A DNA stretch of 64,000 nucleotides, taken from the NCBI GenBank assembly GCA_964521285.1, contig CAZFQS010000015.1, forward strand, positions 25,678-89,677. Direction: 5' to 3'. Source of the stretch: G020354785 sp964521285. Its GTDB lineage: Bacteria > Bacteroidota > Bacteroidia > Bacteroidales > UBA10428. This document shows positions 1-6,875 of this stretch, piece by piece (position 1 is the stretch's first letter; each line of letters begins with the position of its first letter). Below the pieces are notes generated by a model. That model saw nothing but the letters and a program-made list of their open reading frames with translations. It was not told the DNA's origin and did not search any database. The position numbers and the translations under genes were made by a program.

Positions 1-267
1 ACCGGCCATACTATCAATCTGCTCCCTGATATTATTTGAATTGCTTATAAAATACTTTACATCAGGATTTTCCATGTACTTTTTATGATGAAGCTGAATG
101 TGTGATGCTTCTGTTTTAATTGCTGAGTTTACTCGCTGGATTGCCATTCCTTCGTAAACAGCCCATGTTAATACTCCTGCGAAAATACCTATAGCTAAGG
201 CAGATAATATTACCAGGCTTCGTACCTTACTTCGCCAGATATTTCTCCAGGCAACTGACCATAACAT
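1..267 (-). CDS. ABC transporter permease, FtsX-like (partial, C-terminus outside window)
   Basis: Reading the minus strand from an ATG at 265-267 gives an open frame of 89 codons to the window edge. It starts MLWSVAWRNIWRSK, the amphipathic N-terminus typical of MacB/LolC-type permeases, followed by a hydrophobic segment (about residues 17-37) and the start of a periplasmic domain. The beginning closely resembles the next gene upstream (start 1519), so the two are paralogous permease subunits of one transporter, separated by 31 bases. Family knowledge suggests an ATPase-driven exporter or lipoprotein-release system; the ATPase would lie beyond base 1. Substrate unknown. Confidence 0.85.
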   Translation of the reverse strand, partial: MLWSVAWRNIWRSKVRSLVILSALAIGIFAGVLTWAVYEGMAIQRVNSAIKTEASHIQLHHKKYMENPDVKYFISNSNNIREQIDSMAG

Positions 268-298
268 ATCGTTAAATTTTAAGTTATTAATTAATTTT

Positions 299-1519
299 TT
301 AAGCTCGTAAAGCATTGGCAACTTTAAGATTCTTTATCTTAAATACCGGATATAAAGATATGAGCAGGCTAATAATAAATACAGTAACAACCTGATTAAC
401 AAATACCCTGGCCTGTGCTCCAAAATATATTACCGGCTCAAATCCGAATTTTTCATAAACTTCAGAAATTTCCCCACCGGGTAATGGTATGGGATTGTAT
501 AGCAGTACAATAATTATAGGCATGCTTAAAAGGAATCCGAAAAATACTCCTAAAAATCCCATGAATAATGTTTCATAAAACATAACGGACTGTAATTTTC
601 TTTTTTGCATTCCAATAGCGACTGTAATTCCTGTTTCTCTCTTCCTTTCCGCCACCATCATAACTATTGTGCCTAATATGCCAAATCCCACAACGATATA
701 TAAAACGGCTTTCATTATTACAGCGCCCGCCCTGTCACCTTCAATCATTTGCACAACTTCAGGCTGCATTTCATCCCAGGTCATTATGCTGTAACTGTTC
801 TGAAGTTTAGCTTCCAGTTCATCCTTCACAGTTTTAACATCTGAATAATTATCTACCATTATAGCAGTTGATGTAACCATCCCGGGCATGGAAAAGAAGT
901 CCTGTGCTTTGTGGATATCAATATAAGCACCAAAATTATTCAGATCAGGGGAAGGAAATGTAAGAATCCCTCTTACCGGAAATAACCCTGCAGCAGTAGC
1001 GCCATGATAACCCTGGCTCAGCAGTATTAAAGTATCTCCGATATTTACCTCCAGATTTTTTGCAAGATTGACAGCTATTAAAAGGCCATCATCATTTTCT
1101 TTTAGATATTCTCCCTTTGAGATCCATTTTGACAATTCAGATAACTTATCCTCAAGCTCAGGGTCAATTCCTATAATTGCTCCCCCCTTTGTATTTTCAC
1201 CCGTTGAAATAAGGCTGAATGATTCGACCCTGGGGACATAGTGAACAATGTTCTTAACACTGTTAAGTACACCATAAAATTTGTCATCAGGCTCATACAC
1301 ATCGTTTATGGATTTTGATCCCCAGTAGTTGACATTATGAATCTGAAGATATCCGGAATAAAACTTTACAACATTATCAATCATTTTTGAATATGTACCT
1401 TCCTGCATAGAGCTCATACAGGTTGACATAAGGACTGCAACAACTATTGCCGTAACTGTAATTGTTGTACGGCGTTTGTTTCTCCAGAGGTTTCTCCATG
1501 CAAACAATAGATTGTTCAT
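299..1519 (-). CDS. ABC transporter permease, FtsX/MacB-like
   Basis: This is a 406-residue inner-membrane permease subunit. The N-terminus has the basic stretch RNKRRTT followed by one membrane helix (about 17-38), then a large periplasmic domain of the MacB core type (about 40-265). Three further helices follow in the last 140 residues, which is the FtsX-domain layout. It lies between a LolA-like protein (upstream, 26 bases away) and a second permease (downstream). This combination of a TetR regulator, LolA-like protein and two FtsX permeases suggests an envelope transporter handling lipids, lipoproteins or toxic hydrophobic compounds. That role is inferred from context. The ATPase is not in the window. 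Confidence 0.88.
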   Translation of the reverse strand: MNNLLFAWRNLWRNKRRTTITVTAIVVAVLMSTCMSSMQEGTYSKMIDNVVKFYSGYLQIHNVNYWGSKSINDVYEPDDKFYGVLNSVKNIVHYVPRVESFSLISTGENTKGGAIIGIDPELEDKLSELSKWISKGEYLKENDDGLLIAVNLAKNLEVNIGDTLILLSQGYHGATAAGLFPVRGILTFPSPDLNNFGAYIDIHKAQDFFSMPGMVTSTAIMVDNYSDVKTVKDELEAKLQNSYSIMTWDEMQPEVVQMIEGDRAGAVIMKAVLYIVVGFGILGTIVMMVAERKRETGITVAIGMQKRKLQSVMFYETLFMGFLGVFFGFLLSMPIIIVLLYNPIPLPGGEISEVYEKFGFEPVIYFGAQARVFVNQVVTVFIISLLISLYPVFKIKNLKVANALRA

Positions 1520-1545
1520 TTTTCTGAATTTTATTTATTATGCTT

Positions 1546-2307
1546 TTATCTTACTTTTTTCATATTCTGCTGAGAAAAAAAGTCATCTGACAGAGGTATA
1601 TTGAACTTGATTTCGTTCATAACAACAACAGTTTTATGGCCCTGCTTGTCGGCGGGAATAAGTTCATATTTTGCCGGAATTATTCTTCCATCCATATTTT
1701 TAATATCATATGCCAGCTCTGTTTTGATCAGGTATTCATCCTCATCATAATATTCTGCCTTCATCCATAAATAATCACTCACAGAAATCCATATAAAGAT
1801 TTTCCCCCAGACTACTGCGGCATCCTCCAGCGGGATAAGCTCAATTTTATGGCATTTCCGCCCGTCAATATCCTCTTCGCCCATCTTCTTGTGGGTATAG
1901 TCCACTACTACAGATGATTCATTCAATAAATCGTCATTGGTAAAATCAGATCCCATCCATCCCTGCGCCAGCATTGACGGAGGGAGCTTGATCATCCGGT
2001 TTATCGTGGGATTCCAGCTCCACATTTCTTTTTCCCTTTTAAGATAGGCCTGCCCCTTTTCCTTTGCCGGTGCAGTGATTAATGCCAGTGAATACTCTGT
2101 CCCTTTAGTCCAGTTTTTGAATCCTATTGTTCGTTCCCATGTGGGCCTTACAATAGTCATCGTCATCGTACTGTAACTTGATTTTTCCCCTCTCATTTTT
2201 GCATCGGCCATTTTTACTATTTCCTTTGCCGTTAAATCCTGTGCATCAGTTGTAACTGCCATAACTGCAAATATCATCTCAAGAAGTAATAAATTCATTG
2301 CTTTCAT
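1546..2307 (-). CDS. Outer membrane lipoprotein-sorting protein, LolA-like family
   Basis: This 253-residue exported protein has a short hydrophobic N-terminus ending near TDAQD, consistent with a signal peptide. The mature part resembles the LolA-like family often annotated as outer membrane lipoprotein-sorting protein: a MTMTIVRP strand early on, the segment KEMWSWNPTINRMIKLPP, then GSDFTNDDLL, and a later KIELIPLEDAAVVWGK. Such proteins fold as a half-barrel that carries lipid-like ligands in the periplasm, and are regularly encoded beside RND or FtsX-type transporters. It lies between the TetR regulator (11 bases upstream) and two permeases (26 bases downstream), so it probably acts with them. 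A start nine bases further in is possible. Confidence 0.85.
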   Translation of the reverse strand: MKAMNLLLLEMIFAVMAVTTDAQDLTAKEIVKMADAKMRGEKSSYSTMTMTIVRPTWERTIGFKNWTKGTEYSLALITAPAKEKGQAYLKREKEMWSWNPTINRMIKLPPSMLAQGWMGSDFTNDDLLNESSVVVDYTHKKMGEEDIDGRKCHKIELIPLEDAAVVWGKIFIWISVSDYLWMKAEYYDEDEYLIKTELAYDIKNMDGRIIPAKYELIPADKQGHKTVVVMNEIKFNIPLSDDFFSQQNMKKVR

Positions 2308-2318
2308 AGCTTTTATTT

Positions 2319-2912
2319 TTAATGTTTTCTTACATATCTGTCAATTAGAGTCTGCTTAATTTTTTCCAGTGGAAAATTGGACGGATCTATCACATAGTGA
2401 AAACTTAAGCCATCCAACATTGCTCCAAATAATTTACTCTCCAGTTCAGGATTTTTGTATCCTTTCCTACGGAAATATTCCTCAAGCATTTGGAACATAG
2501 GTGCAATAATCTTTGAGAAATCTGTCTCAATCATTTTTAGGACACTGGGCTGTAAAATAATTGCAAAATATAATTTCCAGTATTTTGTATTTGTTTTCAA
2601 AATTTCAAAAATCTGGTTAATAAAAAATTCCAGTTCTTCGGTTGTTAAAATTCCATCACGATTAGGATCAAATGTTCCTGTCAAATCACTAATCCCGGAT
2701 ATTACAATGTCTTTAAGCAATGCTTCTTTACTCTTAAAATAATTGTACATTAATCCTTTGGAAATACCTGCTGATTTAGCTATTCTGCTTATTGAAGTGC
2801 TGTGAAATCCTTCATCTGCAAAAAGTTTAAGAGCTGCCTGAAGTATTAAGGCTCTTTTCTGCTCTCTTATTTGTTCATATTGCTGTTCAGTTCTTGGTAC
2901 CATATTTAACAT
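2319..2912 (-). CDS. TetR/AcrR family transcriptional regulator
   Basis: This 197-residue repressor-type protein has the TetR N-terminal DNA-binding domain at about residues 18-65. It includes the ILQAALKLFADEGF helix and the recognition segment ISKGLMYNYFKSKEALL. The remaining helical domain should bind a ligand, which cannot be predicted. It is the first gene of the run with the LolA-like protein and two permeases, and two palindromes lie just upstream (2918-2933 and 2985-3000), so autoregulation and ligand-induced expression of the transporter are likely. The start could be M1 or M4 (MVPRTEQQ); the first palindrome ends six bases from the M1 codon. Confidence 0.93.
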   Translation of the reverse strand: MLNMVPRTEQQYEQIREQKRALILQAALKLFADEGFHSTSISRIAKSAGISKGLMYNYFKSKEALLKDIVISGISDLTGTFDPNRDGILTTEELEFFINQIFEILKTNTKYWKLYFAIILQPSVLKMIETDFSKIIAPMFQMLEEYFRRKGYKNPELESKLFGAMLDGLSFHYVIDPSNFPLEKIKQTLIDRYVRKH

Positions 2913-2917
2913 TTTTA

Positions 2918-2933
2918 GACTGAACGTTCAGTC
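2918..2933. promoter_or_regulatory. Putative TetR operator 1 (perfect 16-bp palindrome)
   Basis: GACTGAACGTTCAGTC is a perfect palindrome six bases upstream of the TetR-family start codon. Its form (GACTGA, central AACGTT, TCAGTC) matches the general style of TetR/AcrR operators. A second, related site lies 67 bases further upstream. The likely function is autorepression. Confidence 0.75.
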
Positions 2934-2984
2934 ATAATCATATTTTTAAAAAATGCCTTTCTGGCATTATTATTATTGCATTTT

Positions 2985-3000
2985 GACTGAACGTTTGGTC
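2985..3000. promoter_or_regulatory. Putative TetR operator 2 (imperfect palindrome)
   Basis: GACTGAACGTTTGGTC keeps the left half of operator 1 exactly and has two changes in the right half. Start-to-start spacing to operator 1 is 67 bases. Two sites of unequal quality suggest graded or cooperative binding across the promoter. Confidence 0.65.
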
Positions 3001-3242
3001 AAAAATAATATTTTTTTGTATATAAGTCAAGTTTTTTCAATTTTTTTTTATCCTTTAATTAAAAAATATATCAATTTAAAATCATTAAAATCCTTTCAAT
3101 CTGCACTCAGGACTGGCTTATATTAAATTTTTTTCAATTAAAGTAATTAAATGAATCAACTTATACAAATACTTTTATATCCGAGTTTATTTACTATAAT
3201 CAAAATATTTATTAATTTAAAATTTCTTTTGTAACAAATCAA

Positions 3243-3258
3243 ATGACTTATACGTCAT
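3243..3258. promoter_or_regulatory. Imperfect palindrome before ECF sigma gene
   Basis: ATGAC-TTATAC-GTCAT has 5-bp perfect arms plus a partly symmetric core and ends 20 bases before the sigma start codon. It could be a regulator site or part of the promoter. No protein can be assigned to it from sequence alone. Confidence 0.35.
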
Positions 3259-3278
3259 AGACCTGGAATCAAGTTTAA

Positions 3279-3764
3279 ATGACAATAGCTGAATACAATA
3301 AGAGTGTTGATGATTTTTCAGATGGATTATATCGTTTCATTCTTAAGAATGTTAAGGATGAAGAAAAAGCAAAAGATATAATACAGGATACATACGAAAA
3401 ATTATGGATCAAAATCTCAAATGTTTCATACGAAAAAGTAAAATCATATCTTTTTACAGCAGCATATCATACAATGATAGATCTAATAAGGAAGGAAAAA
3501 AGACAGGAAAACATGGAAAAAATAAATACTGAAATCTATTCGCATACAAAACAATATACCGACATTTCTGAAATACTTGAAGAAGCTGTGAATAAGCTGC
3601 CTGAGGATCAACGCTCTGTTATTTTACTAAGAGATTATGAAGGATATTCATATGATGAGATTGCTGATATTACAGGATTAAATGAATCACAGGTGAAAGT
3701 GTATATTTACCGTGGTCGCATGTTTCTTAAAAAATATATCGGAAGTATTGAAACAGTTATTTAA
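3279..3764 (+). CDS. ECF RNA polymerase sigma factor (sigma-70 family)
   Basis: This 161-residue ECF sigma factor contains only regions 2 and 4. Region 2 covers about residues 12-75, with DEEKAKDIIQDTYEKLW (region 2.2, core binding) and SYLFTAAYHTMIDLIRKEKR (2.3-2.4). Region 4 spans about 100-152, with LPEDQRSVILLRDYEGYSYDEIA and the helix-turn-helix LNESQVKVYIYRGRMFLKK. It is followed after 15 bases by a membrane anti-sigma protein and then an outer-membrane barrel. Expected role: extracytoplasmic-signal-responsive transcription of the envelope genes next to it. The target promoter is not known. Confidence 0.92.
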   Translation: MTIAEYNKSVDDFSDGLYRFILKNVKDEEKAKDIIQDTYEKLWIKISNVSYEKVKSYLFTAAYHTMIDLIRKEKRQENMEKINTEIYSHTKQYTDISEILEEAVNKLPEDQRSVILLRDYEGYSYDEIADITGLNESQVKVYIYRGRMFLKKYIGSIETVI

Positions 3765-3779
3765 CATATTCATTACACC

Positions 3780-4847
3780 ATGAATATAACCAGGGAAAAT
3801 TATGAAGCTTATATTATTGATTATCTTGACGGGAAACTGAATCCGGTTCAATCCGCCGAGCTAATGCATTTTTTATCTCAGAATCCTGACCTGGAAGAAG
3901 AATTTAATGAATTTGAAAGTATTAAGATTAATTCTTCAAAAGAGATGAAGCTGAATAAAGAAGAACTTAAAAGAGACTTTTCTGATATAAAGCAAATAAA
4001 TGATGAGAACTTTGATGAGTTTTGTGTTGCTAATTTTGAAGGTGATTTAAACAACCAGGATGAATGCAGGTTAAAAGAATACCTGAAAAAATACCCGGAA
4101 AAACAAAAAGATTTTGACCTTTATTCAAAGATATATCTGTCCCCTGATTATAGCATTAAATATTCTGAAAAAAATAGTATCAAAAAGATTAGCCCTTTCA
4201 TCCGCAGAAAGAATTTGTTATTATATGTTACCTCAGCTGCTGCAGCCATACTTTTACTTATATTGATTGTTTATATGCCGGGCAAAGACAGAGAGGGAAT
4301 TTCTGAAATCCAGGTTGCAGATAATATAACTGAAGAAAATATTTCATCACAAAAAGAATATGAAAATAATGTTGAAGTTACTGAGAAGCAGATTACAAAA
4401 GGAAAGAAATATAAAGTATTAGAAAATATTAAAAATGAAAAAATTGCAGAAAAAATATCTGATAACCTACCCAAAGATAATACAGATGATAAAAGAGAAG
4501 CTCTTGAATATTTAACTCCAATAAGTGCTCAACTAAATAATACCGTTGAATATGCTGATTTAATAATGAATACAGAAATTAAAACGATAAAGAGTGTTGA
4601 TAAAAATAAATATGCACTGAAAGAATTCGCAAATCAATACCTGGAAAATATAAATGATCATAGTATTCATGAAATCATTTTAAATAAAATTAATGTATGG
4701 GCCATAGCCGAAGCAGGGATTAAAAGTTTTAACTATTTAACTGAATCTGAAGTCATGTTAAAAAAACAAGTAAGTAGTGATGGAGCGATTGTTGCTTTTG
4801 CATTAAATTCAGAATCATTTAGTATTTCATCCCCCCTGAAAAAATAA
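3780..4847 (+). CDS. Membrane-anchored anti-sigma factor-like protein with duplicated N-terminal domain
   Basis: This 355-residue protein has a cytoplasmic N-terminus, one membrane helix (about 142-166, rich in Ala/Leu/Ile) and a periplasmic C-terminal half. The N-terminal part carries two copies of a short helical unit: ENYEAYIIDYLDGKLNPVQS (about 6-25) and, later, ENFDEFCVANFEGDLNNQDE (about 78-97). Each is followed by an amphipathic helix containing NPDLEEEF or YPEKQKDF. Such units in anti-sigma factors grip the sigma factor, so this should hold the adjacent ECF sigma at the membrane. No zinc HxxxCxxC motif is visible. The periplasmic part is charged and unclassified. Confidence 0.75.
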   Translation: MNITRENYEAYIIDYLDGKLNPVQSAELMHFLSQNPDLEEEFNEFESIKINSSKEMKLNKEELKRDFSDIKQINDENFDEFCVANFEGDLNNQDECRLKEYLKKYPEKQKDFDLYSKIYLSPDYSIKYSEKNSIKKISPFIRRKNLLLYVTSAAAAILLLILIVYMPGKDREGISEIQVADNITEENISSQKEYENNVEVTEKQITKGKKYKVLENIKNEKIAEKISDNLPKDNTDDKREALEYLTPISAQLNNTVEYADLIMNTEIKTIKSVDKNKYALKEFANQYLENINDHSIHEIILNKINVWAIAEAGIKSFNYLTESEVMLKKQVSSDGAIVAFALNSESFSISSPLKK

Positions 4848-4928
4848 AATTCTTAACTGTAACTATTCTGTTGATTATCCGTCCCACAATAAATTGATTA
4901 ATATTTATTAACTAAAAATCACATAAAG

Positions 4929-5852
4929 ATGAAAATAACAGGATTTTTAATATTGTTGATTGTAATTAGCCATTGCTTAATTGCACAGGAAAATGACACC
5001 TTAAATAAAGAACAGGGAAAAATATCACCAGTTATTATAAATGATAATGAAGACGAAATAAGTGTAGGTGTCAATGAAATTATTAAGTTTGATGAAAGGG
5101 GTGATACTACCAGAATAAAAATTGGCGATAAGGAAGTTAGTATTGTTGATGACGATGAAGGTACCAGCGTGAAAGTAACCGAGTCCGACGATGAAAAGAA
5201 GTTGTCTGCAGAGAAGAAAAAGAAATTTAAAGGCCACTGGTCCGGTGTTGAATTTGGTTTAAACAATTTTGTAGATGATAAATTTTCTATGACACGTGCA
5301 GATGGAGAACAGTTCATGGATCTTAATACCGGAAAATCATGGAACTTTAACTGGAATATTAAGCAATACAGTATAGGATTTGGTACAGACAGGTTAGGGC
5401 TTGTAACCGGACTTGGACTTGAATTTAATAACTACCACTTTGATGGCGATAATAATATTCAGGAAGTTGATGGAAATATTGTTACCAAAGATGATTATCC
5501 CAGTTCACTTACTAAAAGTAAACTCAAAACAACCTTTCTGACAGTTCCCCTTTTACTGGAATTACAACTCTTGGAAGCAAAAAGATCAAAAAGAATTCAT
5601 GTTTCAGGAGGTGTAATCGGAGGATTAAAGCTTGGATCGAATTCAAAGGTTATATACAAAGCAGATGGTAACAGAAAAAAAGATAAAATTAAAGACGATT
5701 TTAATATTAATCCCCTGAGATATGGACTTACAGCAAGAATTGGATACAGAAGCTTGAATTTCTACGCAAATTATTATATGACTCCCTTTTTTGAAAAAAA
5801 TGATGATCCTGAACTATATCCTGTGGCAATAGGATTATCACTTGCCTTTTAA
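4929..5852 (+). CDS. Outer membrane beta-barrel protein (PorT-like family)
   Basis: This 307-residue protein starts with a clear signal peptide (about 1-19, ending CLIAQ). A strongly acidic, probably flexible segment follows (about 25-95, many Asp/Glu). From GHWSGVEFGLNNF onwards, alternating strands typical of an outer-membrane barrel of the PorT/OMP_b-brl type continue to the aromatic end SLAF. It follows the sigma/anti-sigma pair by 81 bases on the same strand and is the obvious candidate target or sensor of that pair. Function within the envelope is unknown. Confidence 0.78.
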   Translation: MKITGFLILLIVISHCLIAQENDTLNKEQGKISPVIINDNEDEISVGVNEIIKFDERGDTTRIKIGDKEVSIVDDDEGTSVKVTESDDEKKLSAEKKKKFKGHWSGVEFGLNNFVDDKFSMTRADGEQFMDLNTGKSWNFNWNIKQYSIGFGTDRLGLVTGLGLEFNNYHFDGDNNIQEVDGNIVTKDDYPSSLTKSKLKTTFLTVPLLLELQLLEAKRSKRIHVSGGVIGGLKLGSNSKVIYKADGNRKKDKIKDDFNINPLRYGLTARIGYRSLNFYANYYMTPFFEKNDDPELYPVAIGLSLAF

Positions 5853-5877
5853 AAAGATCGCTAAAATAAATACTCAG

Positions 5878-5907
5878 AAAAAGTGCTATAGAAATAGCAC
5901 TTTTTTT
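5878..5907 (+). terminator. Rho-independent terminator
   Basis: A 12-bp perfect stem (AAAAAGTGCTAT and its complement) with a four-base loop AGAA is followed by a run of T. It ends transcription of the sigma/anti-sigma/barrel group. Its position also rules against a translation start upstream of 5938 for the next gene. Confidence 0.9.
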
Positions 5908-5937
5908 ATTTTTATACTTTATAAAATAATATTCGTT

Positions 5938-6702
5938 ATGGAATCAGAAATACTAAATAATAATGAACTCCGAAAATATGCATCTCAAATAAAATTGGAG
6001 TCTATTGGTATTAAGGGGCAGGAAAAACTAAAAAAAGCCAGGGTTTTGGTAATAGGAGCAGGAGGTAAAGGAACTACAGTACTTCAAAATCTCGTAACTG
6101 CCGGAATTGGTAAAATAGGTATTTCAGACAATCTTCCTGTTGAAGAAAAATTTCTTTTAAAACAAAGGCTCTACGGAAATTCCGATATTGGTAAACAAAA
6201 AGCAATAATATCCAGACAAAAACTGGTCGAATTAAATCACTATGTGGATTTTGAATTACATAACATATGCATTGATAAAAATAATATACTTAACATTTGC
6301 AAAGACTATTCCGTGCTAGTTGACGCAACAGACAATTTCCCTTCCAAATATTTAATAAACGACGCTGCAATAATTCTCAAAAAGCCATTAGTGTTTGGCT
6401 ATGTGTTGAATCCGGTTGGAATGGTTTCGGTATTTAACTATAAACAGGGCCCGTCATTAAGGTGCTTATTTCCAACTGACCCCCCTGGTGATAAAAGAAC
6501 CGGACTAAAAAGTACTGCCCCTATAGGGATTCTTTATAGTATAGTTGGCACAATTATGGCAAATGAAATATTAAAGATTATATTGCAAATCGATAATATA
6601 ATGAGCGACAAATTGCTATTGTTCAATGTATTAGATTATACTATTTCATTTAATAAAATAACTAAAAATCCTAAGAATTTAGCTATCAGCTCTTTAAGTT
6701 AA
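5938..6702 (+). CDS. ThiF/MoeB/HesA-family E1-like adenylyltransferase, reduced
   Basis: This 254-residue protein has the Rossmann nucleotide-binding fold of MoeB/ThiF enzymes. Visible elements are GAGGKG (residues 40-45), LYGNSDIGKQKA (78-89) and VDATDN with Asp129, the metal/ATP aspartate of the family. Typical members adenylate the C-terminus of a small sulfur-carrier protein for molybdopterin or thiamine synthesis. Here the expected CxxC zinc ligand pair reads S173-L-R-C176, the C-terminal CxxC is absent, and the N-terminal RYxRQ arginine is replaced (KYASQ). The protein may be zinc-free or functionally divergent. No carrier protein is nearby. The start at 5938 is chosen because the longer frame would run through the upstream terminator. 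Confidence 0.8.
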   Translation: MESEILNNNELRKYASQIKLESIGIKGQEKLKKARVLVIGAGGKGTTVLQNLVTAGIGKIGISDNLPVEEKFLLKQRLYGNSDIGKQKAIISRQKLVELNHYVDFELHNICIDKNNILNICKDYSVLVDATDNFPSKYLINDAAIILKKPLVFGYVLNPVGMVSVFNYKQGPSLRCLFPTDPPGDKRTGLKSTAPIGILYSIVGTIMANEILKIILQIDNIMSDKLLLFNVLDYTISFNKITKNPKNLAISSLS

Positions 6703-6875
6703 AGGATGATTATGTTTTAATAAGAATATTAAATTACATATAATACCTTGAAAGAGTATTTGTTATAATTGAAATACTGTTCAATTCAAAAATGTGTAAA
6801 AATTTTCTGATATTGTATGCATATTTTAACTAAATATGATTATTTTCAATCATATAATGCGTTTGCTTTTCGCTA

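Larger units (their letters stand above)
2913..3278. other. Divergent intergenic region between tetR-type gene and ECF sigma gene
   Basis: This 366-base AT-rich gap separates genes transcribed away from each other. It holds two TetR-type palindromes at the left end, a small hairpin (arms AATGCC 2952-2957 and GGCATT 2963-2968) between them, and an imperfect palindrome at 3243-3258 beside the sigma gene. The middle part (about 3005-3240) is very AT-rich and shows no open frame or further structure that I can support. Confidence 0.7.

Noticed and set aside
4919..5317. 132-codon minus-strand frame opposite the outer-membrane barrel gene
   Set aside because: Phe/Ser-rich antisense shadow of the acidic segment of the barrel gene; the plus-strand gene has a signal peptide and barrel pattern.
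5842..5937. Upstream start for the ThiF/MoeB-like gene
   Set aside because: Would overlap the preceding gene and translate through a strong rho-independent terminator; ATG at 5938 agrees with the family start.
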